Below are positions 16,932 through 28,415 of a stretch of DNA of 64,000 bases, one piece after another (within the stretch, counting starts at the first letter, position 1; each line of letters begins with the position of its first letter). The translations under genes and the position numbers were made by a program. Location of the stretch: assembly GCF_016894385.1 (NCBI RefSeq), contig NZ_CP069811.1:1526501-1590500 (forward strand). The letters run 5' to 3'. This DNA comes from Cupriavidus oxalaticus (GTDB lineage: Bacteria; Pseudomonadota; Gammaproteobacteria; Burkholderiales; Burkholderiaceae). The notes beneath the pieces were generated by a model that was not told the origin of the DNA, did not search any database, and saw nothing but the letters and a program-made list of their open reading frames with translations.

Positions 16932-18083
16932 ATGACCCTGCAACCGCCCAACCCGCGCCACTACAGCGCGGACCATGAAGCGTTCCGCGCCAGCGTGCGG
17001 CGCTTCTTTGAAAAGGAAGTCGCGCCCAATGCCGAGGCCTGGGATGAAGCCGGCAGCTTCCCGCGCGAGCTGTACCGCAAGGCGGCGCAAGCCGGGCTGC
17101 TGGCACCCGGCTTCCCCGAGGAATACGGTGGCGCGCCGTGCGACGCCTTCTACCGCATGATCCTGTTCGAGGAGCGCGCCTGGGGCGGCTCGGGCGGGAT
17201 CGCCTCGGGGCTGTTCTCGCACACCATCGGCGCGCCGCCGATTGCCGCGGTAGGCAGCGAGGCGCTGAAGGCGCGCGTGCTGCCGCAGATCCTGTCGGGC
17301 GAGAAGATCTCCGCGCTGGCGATCACAGAGCCCGACGCGGGCTCCGACGTGGCCCGGCTGTCGACCAGCGCGCGCCGCGAGGGCGACCACTACGTCGTCA
17401 ACGGCACCAAGCTCTATATCACCTCCGGCATGCGCGCCGACTACATCACCGTCGCCGTGCGTACAGGCGGCCCGGGCGCCAGCGGCGTTTCGCTGCTGCT
17501 GGTCGAAGGCGATACGCCGGGCCTGATGCGCATCCCGCTGAAGAAAATGGGCTGGTGGGCGTCCGACACCGCGCAGCTGTTCTTCGAGGACTGCCGCGTG
17601 CCGGTGGCAAACCTGGTCGGCGAGGAAGGCAAGGGCTTTGCCGCCATCACCCGCAACTTCAACCACGAGCGCCTGGCGCTGGCGGCAGCGGCCTGCGGCT
17701 ATGCGCAGGTTTGCTTCCACGACGCGCTGGCGTGGGCGCGGGAGCGGCACACCTTTGGCAAGCGGCTGGCCGACCACCAGGTGGTGCGCCACCAGCTGGT
17801 CGACATGGCCACCCGCATCGAATCCACGCGCGCCCTGCTCGACGACCTGGCCGCACGCCTGGACGACGGCGCCGCGCCGGTGGCGCAGATCGCGATGGCC
17901 AAGAACATGGCCACGCGGACCTTCCAGTTCTGCGCCGACCGCGCGGTGCAACTGCTCGGGGGGATGGGGTATATGCGAGGCAGCCGCGTGGAGCGGCTGT
18001 ATCGCGAGGTCAAGGTGATGATGATCGGCGGCGGGGCGGAGGAAATCATGAAGGACCTGGCGGCGAAGCAGTTGGGGCTTTAA
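16932..18083 (+). CDS. Acyl-CoA dehydrogenase
   Basis: 383 residues of the FAD-dependent acyl-CoA dehydrogenase family (ITEPDAGSDVARL, the WWASDTAQLFFEDCRVP strand, and the FQFCADRAVQLLGGMGYM region). The usual C-terminal catalytic Glu region reads MIGGGAEEI, without Glu at the medium-chain position. Glu246 in NHERLAL sits where isovaleryl-CoA dehydrogenase carries its base, so it is probably the IVD/citronellyl-CoA type. It follows the SDR by 9 bases and ends the rightward operon. The next feature is a large inverted repeat between convergent operons. Confidence 0.9.
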   Translation: MTLQPPNPRHYSADHEAFRASVRRFFEKEVAPNAEAWDEAGSFPRELYRKAAQAGLLAPGFPEEYGGAPCDAFYRMILFEERAWGGSGGIASGLFSHTIGAPPIAAVGSEALKARVLPQILSGEKISALAITEPDAGSDVARLSTSARREGDHYVVNGTKLYITSGMRADYITVAVRTGGPGASGVSLLLVEGDTPGLMRIPLKKMGWWASDTAQLFFEDCRVPVANLVGEEGKGFAAITRNFNHERLALAAAACGYAQVCFHDALAWARERHTFGKRLADHQVVRHQLVDMATRIESTRALLDDLAARLDDGAAPVAQIAMAKNMATRTFQFCADRAVQLLGGMGYMRGSRVERLYREVKVMMIGGGAEEIMKDLAAKQLGL

Positions 18084-18110
18084 AAGACTCGCGCATGCCA
18101 GGCTGTTTGC

Positions 18111-18236
18111 TCCCCTCTCCCGCTTGCGGGAGAGGGGCTGGGGGAGAGGGCAGGCGCATGGCAAGCACTGTAGCGCCTCACTTCGTGGCAACGCCTGCCC
18201 TCTCCCCCGCCCCTCTCCCATAAATGGGAGAGGGGA
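18111..18236. repeat. Nested inverted repeat (cruciform-like) between convergent operons
   Basis: Outer arms of 17 bases at 18140-18156 and 18192-18208 are perfect reverse complements. Two further hairpins flank them: 18112-18137 (12-base arms, TT loop) and 18210-18235 (11-base arms, TAAA loop), both built on CCCCTCTCCC/GGGAGAGGGG. This resembles dispersed intergenic repeats of Ralstonia/Cupriavidus type and may end transcription from both sides. Confidence 0.8.
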
Positions 18237-18319
18237 GACAACATTCGCAGCATTTGACTTTGTCAGCAGCCTCGCGCCCGCGGCTTCCGCCGCGGGCGCT
18301 TGCCCTGCGCAAGTCCCGC

Positions 18320-19318
18320 CTATTCCAGCTTCACCCCGCTCTTCCTCACCACCTCGCCCCAGCGCACCGCTTCCGCCTTGATAAAGGCCTGGAACTGCTC
18401 GGGCTTGCCGCCGACCGGATCGATGCCATAGTCGATCAGCCGCGCGCGCACGTCGGGCTGGTGCAGCACGGCATCCATGTCCGCCGACAGCTTCGCCAGC
18501 ACCGCCGGCGGCGTCTTCGCCGGCGCCAGCAGGCCGATCCAGCTGCCCGCCGTCACTGCCGGGAAGCCGGCCTCGGCCATGGTCGGCACATCCGGCGCGG
18601 CCGGCCAGCGCGTCGGGCTGGTGATCGCCAGCGCGCGCACCTTGCCCGCCTTTACCTGCGGCATCATGGTCTGCACCGAATCGAAGATCACCGCGACCTG
18701 CCCCGAGAACAGGTCGGGCAACGCCGGCGAGATACCCTTGTACGGCACGTGCGTCATCTTCATGCCGACCGCCTGCGCGAACAGCTCGCCCGCCAGGTGC
18801 GCGCCGGAGCCGGTGCCGCTCGAGGCAAAGGTCATCTTGTCCGGATTGGCCTTGCCCCAGCCCACCAGCTCCTTGACGGAGGTCGGCGGCAATTGCGCGC
18901 TGCCGACCAGCAGCAGCGGAATCCGGCCGATCATGCTGACGCCGGTCAGGTCCTTGACCGGGTCATAGCTCATTTTCGCGTACAGGCTCGGGTTGATCGC
19001 GTGGGCGGCGACCACTACCAGCAGCGAATAGCCATCCGGCGCCGATTTTGCGACATTTTCCGAGCCGATCATGCCGTTCGCGCCGGCACGGTTTTCCACC
19101 ACCACCGGCTGGCCGATGCGCTCGGCCAGCTTCTGCATCACCAGCCGCGTCACCGCGTCGGACACGCCGCCGGGCGTATACGGCACCACCACGCGGAGCG
19201 GCCGGTTCGGATAGGCGTCGCCCTGCGCCATGGCCGGGATGGCGCCGGCGAGGCTGCCGGCGAGCAAGCCCAGCGTCAGCAGGCGGCGGACGTGCGCGTT
19301 GCGCTTGGATCGGGTCAT
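18320..19318 (-). CDS. Bug/TctC-type periplasmic receptor
   Basis: 332 residues with a cleavable signal (hydrophobic LLTLGLLAGSLAGAIPAMAQG) and Bug motifs: RVVVPYTPGGVSDAVTR, QPVVVENRAGANGMIG, THVPYKGISPAL. It is the last gene of the leftward atu-like operon, 30 bases after atuA. No transporter membrane genes are present. It is likely the uptake receptor for the compound degraded by that operon (inference from position). Confidence 0.9.
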   Translation of the reverse strand: MTRSKRNAHVRRLLTLGLLAGSLAGAIPAMAQGDAYPNRPLRVVVPYTPGGVSDAVTRLVMQKLAERIGQPVVVENRAGANGMIGSENVAKSAPDGYSLLVVVAAHAINPSLYAKMSYDPVKDLTGVSMIGRIPLLLVGSAQLPPTSVKELVGWGKANPDKMTFASSGTGSGAHLAGELFAQAVGMKMTHVPYKGISPALPDLFSGQVAVIFDSVQTMMPQVKAGKVRALAITSPTRWPAAPDVPTMAEAGFPAVTAGSWIGLLAPAKTPPAVLAKLSADMDAVLHQPDVRARLIDYGIDPVGGKPEQFQAFIKAEAVRWGEVVRKSGVKLE

Positions 19319-19348
19319 GTGTCTCCTCCTTGTCAGGGTTGGCCGGGT

Positions 19349-21159
19349 CTATGCCCAGCTGCGCGGTACGGAAAGCGGGAAATCGAGCAGCATCTGCGCA
19401 TAGCTCTTGCCCAGCGGGTCGGAGCGCAGGCTGGCCACGCCGCCGCCGCCCAACGCGCCATGCATCAGGAAATTCAGCGCATGCAGGCCGGGCACGTCGA
19501 AGCGCTCGACCTCGCCCTCGACCAGGTGGGCAAAGTACGCGCGCACCGCCTGCGGTGTCAGCTGCTCGCGCAGCAGTGCCAGATATTCCGGCTTGCGCGC
19601 GATCACGCCGATGTTCTCGTCGTCGCCCTTGTCGCCGCTGCGGGCGCAGGCCAGCGCGACCAGCGGCCGCTGCACGCGCGGCTCGTCGGGAATCGGGGGC
19701 AGCGCCGCGCCGTCAAGCGCGGCGGGCGCAGCCGGTGTGCCGTTGACTGCGGCATTCGGCAGCGTGATCACGCCGCCCTCGAATTCCACGCGCATCGGCA
19801 CGTCCGCCTTGGGCACGAGGAAGGAGAACACCTTCACCACCGGCTGGATATCGACGCGGCCCGCGAAGGACGAGCGCGTGCCGGCCGCCATCGACGTTCC
19901 CGCCGACGAGCATTCGCGCTGCAGGAAACTCAGGCCCCGCGCCAGCGGATGGCGTGCGCCGATGCGCAGCACCACCTCGCGCGTTGGCAGCTCGCGCGCA
20001 TGGGGGCCATATTGCGATTCGCAGCCCAGCAGCTCGACCACGGTCTCGGTGTAGTCGGGCATGCCGCGCTCGGCCAGCATGGCGCGGGTGCGCGCCAGCA
20101 GCGCGTCGGCGGTGCGGCGCGCCTTGGCGGGGGCGTCGATGCCGCGGATCGCCATCATCAGGCTGATCTGGAAGCCGTCCTGCCAGGTGGCGTTGCCCTT
20201 GTAGTGGGTGCCGGGCGCCCTGCCGCGCGCGCCATCCACGCGCACGCGGCCCGGCTCGACCAGTTCGGTGCGGACCATGCGGAAGTCGCAGGTCACGTCC
20301 GGCATCAGGTAGTTGGCGGGGTCGCCGACCTCGTACAGCACCTGCTCGGCGACCGCGGCCGGGTCGACCAGCCCGCCGGTGCCGTCCGGCTTGCTCAGCA
20401 CGAAGCTGCCGTCGTGCGCGCAGTCGATCACCGGGTAGCCCATCCGCTCCCAGCCGGGCACGCGCTCCCAGTCGGTGAACAACCCGCCGGTGGCCTGCGC
20501 GCCGCATTCGATCACATGGCCGGCCAGCGTGCCGGCGGCGAGGCGGTCCCAGTCGGTCCAGTCCCAGCCGAACTCATGCGCCAGCACCCCGACCACCACG
20601 GCGCTGTCGACGCAGCGCCCGGCGATGACGATATCGGCGCCCAGCGCCAGCGCGCGGGCAATGCATTGCGCGCCGGTGTAGGCGTTGGCCGACCAAGGCT
20701 CGGTGGTCGGCACGGGGCCGCCGGCAAGATCGGTCAGCCCGTCGGCGCACCATTGCGCGAAGCCGGGCTGGACGTCGTCGCCGGTGACCACGGCGATGCG
20801 CGGCTTCAGGCCCTGCTGCGCGGCCACCTTGAGCAGCGCGTCGCGGCAGGCTGCCGGGTTGAGGCCGCCGGCGTTGGCGACCACGCGGATGCCGCGCTGC
20901 AGGATCCCGGCCAGGTTGGGCCCCATCGCCGCCTGCACGAAATCGGTGGCGTAGCCCAGCGCCGGGTCCTTGGCGCGGGCGCGCGCCAGGATCGACATGG
21001 TGGTCTCGGCCAGGTAGTCGTAGACCAGGTACTGCAGGCCGGGCACGGCCAACAGCTGCGGCGTGGCGATGGCGGAGTCGCCCCAGAAGCCGGAAGCGCC
21101 GCCGATGCGCACGGTCTTGCCGGCGCGGGCGTCGGCCACTATGGCATTTGTCAGTTCGC

Positions 21160-21163
<4 letters not shown>
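19349..21163 (-). CDS. atuA: AtuA-family protein (DUF1446)
   Basis: 604 residues. The N-terminal DUF1446 region is clear (VRIGGASGFWGDS, VVANAGGLNP, DIVIAGRCVDSA, GHVIECGAQATGG). A C-terminal AtuA-like domain has LACARSGDKGDDENIGVIAR. The family is named after acyclic terpene utilization and is a marker of atu operons, though its reaction is unknown. The start codon overlaps the stop of atuF by 4 bases. Its presence is a main reason to read this operon as Atu-type rather than the similar leucine (Liu) type. Confidence 0.88.
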
Positions 21164-23175
<2,012 letters not shown>

Positions 23176-23205
23176 GGGGGAATCCTGTTTGTAGGCCTCT
23201 TCGCG

Positions 23206-23272
23206 TCATCCCCGCGCAGGCGGGGATCCAGTGACTTTGAAAGACGCTGGATTCCCGCCTGCGCGGGAATGA
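23206..23272. repeat. REP-like inverted repeat inside the atu operon
   Basis: Two 26-base arms (23206-23231 and 23247-23272) that are reverse complements except for two C/T changes, around a 15-base spacer. Core CCCGCGCAGGCGGG. It lies in the 133-base gap between atuE and atuF, where it could form a strong hairpin in the operon mRNA and change the ratio of upstream to downstream genes. A degenerate relative is at 33420-33480. Confidence 0.85.
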
Positions 23273-23308
23273 TGGTCGCAGGTCTGGTGTTATCGCTATG
23301 TTCTGGCG

Positions 23309-24154
23309 CTATCGGCTCGACTGCGCGGTGCGCACGGCATCGGCATCGAAGCGCACCGTCCAGTTCGCGTCGCGCTTCTCGCGGAAGGCCGCGACGCCTT
23401 CTGCACCCTCGCTGCGCATGCATTCGGCGAACAGCCGCGAGGCTTCGTCCAGCAGCGGCCCCGCCGGCTCCTGGCCGCAGCGGCTGACCAGCGTCTTGAA
23501 CACGCGGTTGGCATTGGGCCCGCAGCGGCCGATGCGCGTCAGCCATTCGGCCACCAGCGCGTCCAGCTCGGCGCTGTCGGCGGCCAACTGGTCGACCAGC
23601 CCGATCGCCACCGCGGCCTCGCCGCCGATGCGCTCGCCGGTCAGCCCCAGGCGCCGCGTGGCAGCCGCGCCGATGCGCTGTACCACGAACGGCGCGATCT
23701 GCGCGGCGATGATGCCGAGCGTGGTTTCCGACAGCGCGAAGCGTGCGTCGCGCGTGGCCAGCACGATGTCGGCGGCGCACGCCAGGCCCATGCCGCCGCC
23801 CATCGCGGCGCCGTCCACGGCGGCGATGACCGGCACCGGCAGCGCGCTCAGCCGCTGCATGAAATAGCCGAACTGGCGGTTGCGGGTGGCGACGGGGTCT
23901 TCCCGGCTGGCATCGGCATCGAGCCGCGCCTGGAAGTTGCCGACATTGCCGCCGGCGCTGAACATGCCGCCGGCGCCGCGCAGCACCAGCGCGCGCACCT
24001 CGGCGTCGGTTTCGGCCTGCTCGACCGCCGCCGCCAGCGCGGCAACGACCTCGGGCGCCAGCGCATTGCGCGTGGCCGGGATATTGAGGGTGGCGAACAG
24101 CACGCCGCCGGCGCGGCGCACGATCACGGGTTCGGTTTGCAATGGCTCGGTCAT
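23309..24154 (-). CDS. atuE: Enoyl-CoA hydratase (AtuE/LiuC-like)
   Basis: 281 residues of the crotonase fold: oxyanion region FSAGGNVGNF and AAMGGGMGLACAADI. The catalytic Glu lies in ALSETTLGIIAAQIAP. The AAQIAP version in place of the usual GAGGT is typical of methylglutaconyl-type hydratases, supporting LiuC/AtuE over a general beta-oxidation hydratase. Expected role: hydration of a carboxylated branched enoyl-CoA. It lies 15 bases after the dehydrogenase gene. Confidence 0.82.
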   Translation of the reverse strand: MTEPLQTEPVIVRRAGGVLFATLNIPATRNALAPEVVAALAAAVEQAETDAEVRALVLRGAGGMFSAGGNVGNFQARLDADASREDPVATRNRQFGYFMQRLSALPVPVIAAVDGAAMGGGMGLACAADIVLATRDARFALSETTLGIIAAQIAPFVVQRIGAAATRRLGLTGERIGGEAAVAIGLVDQLAADSAELDALVAEWLTRIGRCGPNANRVFKTLVSRCGQEPAGPLLDEASRLFAECMRSEGAEGVAAFREKRDANWTVRFDADAVRTAQSSR

Positions 24155-24169
24155 GGCGGCTCCTGCCTT

Positions 24170-25339
24170 TCAGCCGCGGGACTCGCGCGACATCAGGCCC
24201 ATCTGCTTGGCGATGACCTGCAGCATCACTTCATCCGCACCGCCGCCGATCGAGCCCAGCCGGAAATCGCGGTACGCGCGCGACGCATGGTTGTCCCAGG
24301 TGTAGCCCATGCCGCCCTGGAACTGCATGCACCAGTCGGCCACCTCGCGCGACAAGCGCCCGGCCTTGAGCTTGGCCATTGACGCCAGCTCGACCACGTC
24401 GCCGCCGGCGATATAGGTCTGCGTGGCCAGGTAGACCAGCGCGCGCAGCGCCTCCATCTCGGTCTTCAGCTCGGCCAGCTTGAACTGGATGAACTGGTTG
24501 TCCAGCAGCGGCTTGCCGAAGGCGATGCGCTGGCGCAGGTACTCGGCGGTTTCCTCGATCAGCGCGGTGCAGGCGAGCCGGCGCGCCGCGCCGTTCAGCC
24601 GCTCTTCCTGGAACTGCTTCATCTGGTAGATAAAGCCCATGCCCTCCTCGCCGATGCGATTGCGTACCGGCACGCGCACTTCGTCAAAGAAGATCTGCGC
24701 GGTGTCCGAGCACCACATGCCGAACTTCTTGATCTTCTGCACTTCCACGCCGCGCACGCGCTTGCCGTCTTCCTTGATCGGCACCACGATCAGCGATTTG
24801 TTCTTGTGCACGGGCCCGTCGGAGGTGTTGCACAGCAGGCAGATCCAGTCCGACTGGGTGCCGTTGGTGATCCACATCTTGGAGCCGGAAATGACATAGT
24901 CGTCGCCGTCGCGTACCGCGCGCGTCTTGAGCGAGGCCACGTCGGAGCCGGCGCCGGCCTCGGACACGCCGATGGAGCACACCATGTCGCCGGCGATGGC
25001 GGGCGCCAGGTAGTCGCGCTTCAGTTCGTCGGAGCCGAACGCGGTCAGCGCGGGCGTGGCCATGTCGGTCTGCACGCCCACGCCCATGCCGACGCCCTGT
25101 GCGCGCGCATAGCCGAGCGCCTCGGCGGCGGCAACGGCATAGGAGAAGTCGAGCCCCATGCCGCCGTACTCCACCGGCTTGGTGATGCCGAGGAAGCCGA
25201 GGTTGCCCATCTTCTTGAACAGCTCGTGCGCCGGAAACACCTCGGCGGCTTCCCATTCGTCGACAAAGGGATCGATCTCCGCCGAAACGAAGCGGCGGAT
25301 GCTGTCCATGATGTTGCGGTGGTCTTCGGTGTAAAGCAT
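24170..25339 (-). CDS. atuD: Acyl-CoA dehydrogenase (AtuD/citronellyl-CoA-dehydrogenase-like)
   Basis: 389 residues. Family motifs SEAGAGSDVASLKT, the MWITNG strand and MWCSDTAQIFFDEVRVP. Glu247 in QEERLNG occupies the isovaleryl-type catalytic position, and the C-terminal position reads IGGGADEV, as in the dehydrogenase at 16932. The ATG at 25339 has CAGGAGA a few bases upstream. It follows atuC by 50 bases, the same order as in atu operons (C, D, E, F). LiuA is the alternative. Confidence 0.85.
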   Translation of the reverse strand: MLYTEDHRNIMDSIRRFVSAEIDPFVDEWEAAEVFPAHELFKKMGNLGFLGITKPVEYGGMGLDFSYAVAAAEALGYARAQGVGMGVGVQTDMATPALTAFGSDELKRDYLAPAIAGDMVCSIGVSEAGAGSDVASLKTRAVRDGDDYVISGSKMWITNGTQSDWICLLCNTSDGPVHKNKSLIVVPIKEDGKRVRGVEVQKIKKFGMWCSDTAQIFFDEVRVPVRNRIGEEGMGFIYQMKQFQEERLNGAARRLACTALIEETAEYLRQRIAFGKPLLDNQFIQFKLAELKTEMEALRALVYLATQTYIAGGDVVELASMAKLKAGRLSREVADWCMQFQGGMGYTWDNHASRAYRDFRLGSIGGGADEVMLQVIAKQMGLMSRESRG

Positions 25340-25389
25340 GCTGGTCTCCTGGATTTCGTTGCGTTCTGCTTGTCTGGGGGCGGCGGCGC

Positions 25390-27009
25390 TCAGAAGCGCC
25401 CGACGCCGAACTGGATGGCATGCGGCTGGCGCAGCGCCGCCTCGCGCGCGGTGGCCAGCACGAAGGCGAGCACCGCACGCGTGTCGCGCGGATCGATCAC
25501 GCCGTCGTCCAGCAGCAGCCCGCTGGTGACGAAGGCGCTCGCCTGCCGCTCGAAGTTGGCGACGATCTCGGCGGTCTGGCCGGCAAGCTGCGCCTCGTCG
25601 ACCGCCTTGCCCTTGCGCGCCGCCTGCTGGCGCGCCACGATCTCCAGCGTCATGGCGGCCTGCTCGCCGCCCATCACCGCCGTGCGTGCATTCGGCCACG
25701 AGAAGCAGAAGCGCGGCTTGAAGCCCCGCCCGCACATGCCGAAGTTGCCCGCGCCGAACGAGGCCCCACAGTACAGCGTAATCTGCGGCACCCTGGAGTT
25801 GGACAGCGCCTGGATCATCTTGGAGCCGTGCTTGATCATGCCGGCCTCTTCCGACGCGCGCCCGACGATAAAGCCGGTGGTGTTCTGCAGGAAGACGATC
25901 GGCGTGCCGGACTGGTTGCACAGCTGGATGAACTGCGCGGCCTTGGTGGCACCGGCCGGATCGATCGGGCCGTTGTTGGTGATGAAGCCCACGGTATTGC
26001 CTTCGATGCGGGCATGGCCGCACACCGTGCCGGGGCCATAGTCGGGCTTGAACGGCAGCCACGCCGAATCGTCGACGATGCGCGCGATGACCTCGCGCAT
26101 GTCGACCGGGCGCTTCATGTCCAGCGTCATGACGCCGTCCAGTTCCGACGCGTCGAGCCGCGGGGCACGCGCCGGCTGTGCCGGTTCGGGCTCTACCCTG
26201 GGCCAGTCCAGGCTGGCAACGATATCGCGCGCGGTGGCAATGGCGTGCTCGTCGTCTTCTGCAAGGTACTCGGCCAGGCCGGTGGTGGCGGCGTGCAGGT
26301 CGGCGCCGCCCAGTTCCTCGTCGGTGGCGATTTCGCCGGTGGCGGCCTTCAGCAGCGGCGGGCCGGCCAGGAAGGCGCGGGCGCGCTTGCGCACCATCAC
26401 CACGTAGTCGGACAGGCCGGGCATGTAGGCACCGCCGGCCGTGGACGAGCCGTGTACCACCGTGATCACCGGCAGCCCTGCCGCCGACAGCCGCGCCAGG
26501 TTGTAGAAGATCGCGCCGCCGCGCACGAACTTGTCGACGCGGTACTTGCGCAGGTTGGCGCCGGCCGACTCCACCAGGTGGATGAAGGGCAGCCGGTTCT
26601 CCAGCGCGATCTCCTGGCAGCGCACCAGCTTCATGTTGCCGGCCTCGGTCATGGCGCCGGCATCGATGCCGGAATCGGTGGCGAGCACCATGCAGCGCAC
26701 GCCGCACACGAAGCCGATGCCGGCCACCAGGGAACCGCCGGGAATCGACGTCTCCGGGTCGGGGTCGTCCATGCAGAAGCCCGCCAGCGTGGACAGCGGC
26801 AGGAACGGCGCGCCCGGGTCGAGCAGGCGGCCGACGCGCTCGCGCGGCAGCAGCGCGCCGCGCCTGGCGAAGGTGGGCCGCGAGCGCTCGGACGCGGCCA
26901 CGGCGCGCTGCTCCAGGCCGTGCAGGCGGTCGATCAGCGCCTGCATGCCGGCGCGCTGGCCGGCGAAGGCGTCGGAGGACGGGTCAATGCGGGATTCGAT
27001 GGGGATCAT
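25390..27009 (-). CDS. atuC: Carboxyltransferase beta subunit, geranyl-CoA-carboxylase-like
   Basis: 539 residues: two crotonase-like carboxyltransferase halves with SSTAGGAYMPGLSDY and GPPLLKAATGEIATDEELGGADLH, then GFITNNGPIDPAGATKAAQF and SFGAGNFGMCGRGF. Substrate clue: where methylcrotonyl-CoA carboxylase reads HFGRIFYN, this reads RGGAIFYN, so the Phe is Gly164. From memory, Gly at this site distinguishes geranyl-CoA from methylcrotonyl-CoA carboxylase by enlarging the pocket. I chose ATG 27009; a GTG at 27051 adds 14 residues. First gene of the operon; the operator lies 71 bases upstream. Confidence 0.82.
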   Translation of the reverse strand: MIPIESRIDPSSDAFAGQRAGMQALIDRLHGLEQRAVAASERSRPTFARRGALLPRERVGRLLDPGAPFLPLSTLAGFCMDDPDPETSIPGGSLVAGIGFVCGVRCMVLATDSGIDAGAMTEAGNMKLVRCQEIALENRLPFIHLVESAGANLRKYRVDKFVRGGAIFYNLARLSAAGLPVITVVHGSSTAGGAYMPGLSDYVVMVRKRARAFLAGPPLLKAATGEIATDEELGGADLHAATTGLAEYLAEDDEHAIATARDIVASLDWPRVEPEPAQPARAPRLDASELDGVMTLDMKRPVDMREVIARIVDDSAWLPFKPDYGPGTVCGHARIEGNTVGFITNNGPIDPAGATKAAQFIQLCNQSGTPIVFLQNTTGFIVGRASEEAGMIKHGSKMIQALSNSRVPQITLYCGASFGAGNFGMCGRGFKPRFCFSWPNARTAVMGGEQAAMTLEIVARQQAARKGKAVDEAQLAGQTAEIVANFERQASAFVTSGLLLDDGVIDPRDTRAVLAFVLATAREAALRQPHAIQFGVGRF

Positions 27010-27079
27010 GGCGCGTGCCTGTGGTTCCGGGATGGATGGATTGCAAACCACGGCGCCCGCCGCGACAACCGCAATCGCT

Positions 27080-27106
27080 CAGATTGTGCATAATGTGCAC
27101 AATCTG
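27080..27106. promoter_or_regulatory. Perfect palindromic operator between iclR-type gene and atuC
   Basis: Arm CAGATTGTGCA (27080-27090) returns as its exact reverse complement (27096-27106) after five bases. It lies 35 bases before the IclR-family start and 71 before atuC, so it can govern both divergent promoters. The core recurs at 12743-12760. Confidence 0.85.
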
Positions 27107-27140
27107 CCTAACCAGCGAGGCGCCGCCGGCGCATCCAGCC

Positions 27141-27878
27141 ATGCCCCCAAAATCCCCTGCCCCCGGCGGCGTCCAGAGCCTGGCGCGCGCCTTCGCCCTG
27201 CTGCAGCTGCTGGCCGAACACCATGACACCGGCGTGGCGCTGCCCGACCTCGCCGCCATGGCCGGCATCGACCGCACCACCGCCCACCGCATGGCGCGCT
27301 TCCTGGAAGCCGGCGCGTATATCGAGCGCGAATCGGCCGGCAAGCGCTATCACCTCGGCACCGCGGCGATGGCGCTCGGGCTGCGCGCGATGAACCGGCC
27401 GCCGCCCAACAGCGCCCTCGTCAGCAAGATGAAGGCACTGGCGCGGCTGACCGGCGACGCCGTCTTCCTGATCGTGCGCATCGGCGACCATGGCCATTGC
27501 CTGCATACCGAGGAAGGCAGCCACCGCATCAAGACCTTCCACATGCTGACCGGCACCTCGCGCCTGCTGGGCCAGGGCACCGGCAGCATGGCGCTGCTGG
27601 CCAAGATGGACAACGATGCGGTCCGCGCGCATTACGAACGCCATCGCGCCGAGTACGAGGCAAGCGGCCTGAGCCTGCTCAGGCTGATGCGCGGCGTCGA
27701 GCGCAGCCGCAAGCTGGGCTACGCGCTGGCCGGCGCGGAAGGCGTGGCGGGCGTGGGCTACGCCTTGCCGCTGGCGATGGGCGCGGATGCGGCCATCAGC
27801 ATCGTCTCGACCGCATCGCGGATGTCCGCGGCGCGCCGGCATGAAATGGGCGGGATCATCGTGGCGATGTTTGCGTAG
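27141..27878 (+). CDS. IclR-family transcriptional regulator
   Basis: 245 residues: N-terminal winged helix (SLARAFALLQLLAEHHDTG, then LPDLAAMAGIDRTTAHRM) and a C-terminal IclR effector domain (GTGSMALLAK, VGYALPLAMGADAAISIVS). It diverges from atuC over a perfect palindrome, the usual position for a regulator of its neighbour operon. Pseudomonas atu operons use a TetR protein (AtuR), so an IclR here would be a different regulatory solution. It probably also binds at 12743-12760. Ligand unknown, perhaps a pathway acid or CoA ester. Confidence 0.88.
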   Translation: MPPKSPAPGGVQSLARAFALLQLLAEHHDTGVALPDLAAMAGIDRTTAHRMARFLEAGAYIERESAGKRYHLGTAAMALGLRAMNRPPPNSALVSKMKALARLTGDAVFLIVRIGDHGHCLHTEEGSHRIKTFHMLTGTSRLLGQGTGSMALLAKMDNDAVRAHYERHRAEYEASGLSLLRLMRGVERSRKLGYALAGAEGVAGVGYALPLAMGADAAISIVSTASRMSAARRHEMGGIIVAMFA

Positions 27879-28127
27879 CAAGCGCGGGATGGCGGCGGAC
27901 TGAGCGGCGGCGCACCTCGCCCTCGTATTTCTTGGCGTCTCTGTCAGGGGCCGCACAGAGCCACACCATGTCGACGGCGTTCAATGGTGACGCAAACAGG
28001 GATACGCAAGAACGCGCCCGCCGCCCTGGCATCGGCCGGGCCAGCCGCCTTCATGGGAAGGCGGAATCAGTCCTGGTGCCAGAACAATAAATTCCCCCGC
28101 CGGCCAGAGGGAGGGTCGGCATTCCGG

Positions 28128-28162
28128 GCCACGCCCCGACGTCGGAGCGTGGCTCCTTTTTT
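28128..28162 (+). terminator. Factor-independent terminator
   Basis: Stem GCCACGC/GCGTGGC around a 12-base loop that is itself palindromic (CCGACGTCGG core), followed by TCCTTTTTT. Strong form, plus strand, 250 bases after the IclR gene. Confidence 0.75.
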
Positions 28163-28385
28163 GGCGTCAGCAATCCGGCACGCGCCGCCGTGGCGCATAT
28201 GGAGTGCCGGTTTTATTCGTTGGGTTTCGCCTGCGGCGCGCTTACGGTTGGGCTGCTCAAGCAACGGCTCGATGTACGGCAGACCTTCGACACGGGTCTT
28301 ACGATCGCCGCCTGAACCGCACGCGCAAGCGGCATCAAGCGCGCCCTCGCTGCCTGCACGCATTTGACGCCAGCGCCAGCGAACG

Positions 28386-28415
28386 CAAAAAGGCCGGCGC
28401 GACAGCGCGCCGGCC
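28386..28415 (-). terminator. Terminator of the acyl-CoA dehydrogenase gene
   Basis: Ten-base perfect stem GGCCGGCGCG/CGCGCCGGCC with loop ACAG (read on +), followed on the minus strand by five T. It lies 31 bases beyond the stop at 28446. Confidence 0.88.

Noticed and set aside
23309..27009. Leucine degradation (liu) operon
   Set aside because: The dehydrogenase, carboxylase and hydratase could fit, but the DUF1446 AtuA gene and Gly at the carboxyltransferase specificity site favour the Atu type. Not fully excluded.
27984..28367. 127-codon frame in the gap after the IclR gene
   Set aside because: Arg/Pro-rich, no ribosome binding site, crosses a strong terminator, and resembles no family.
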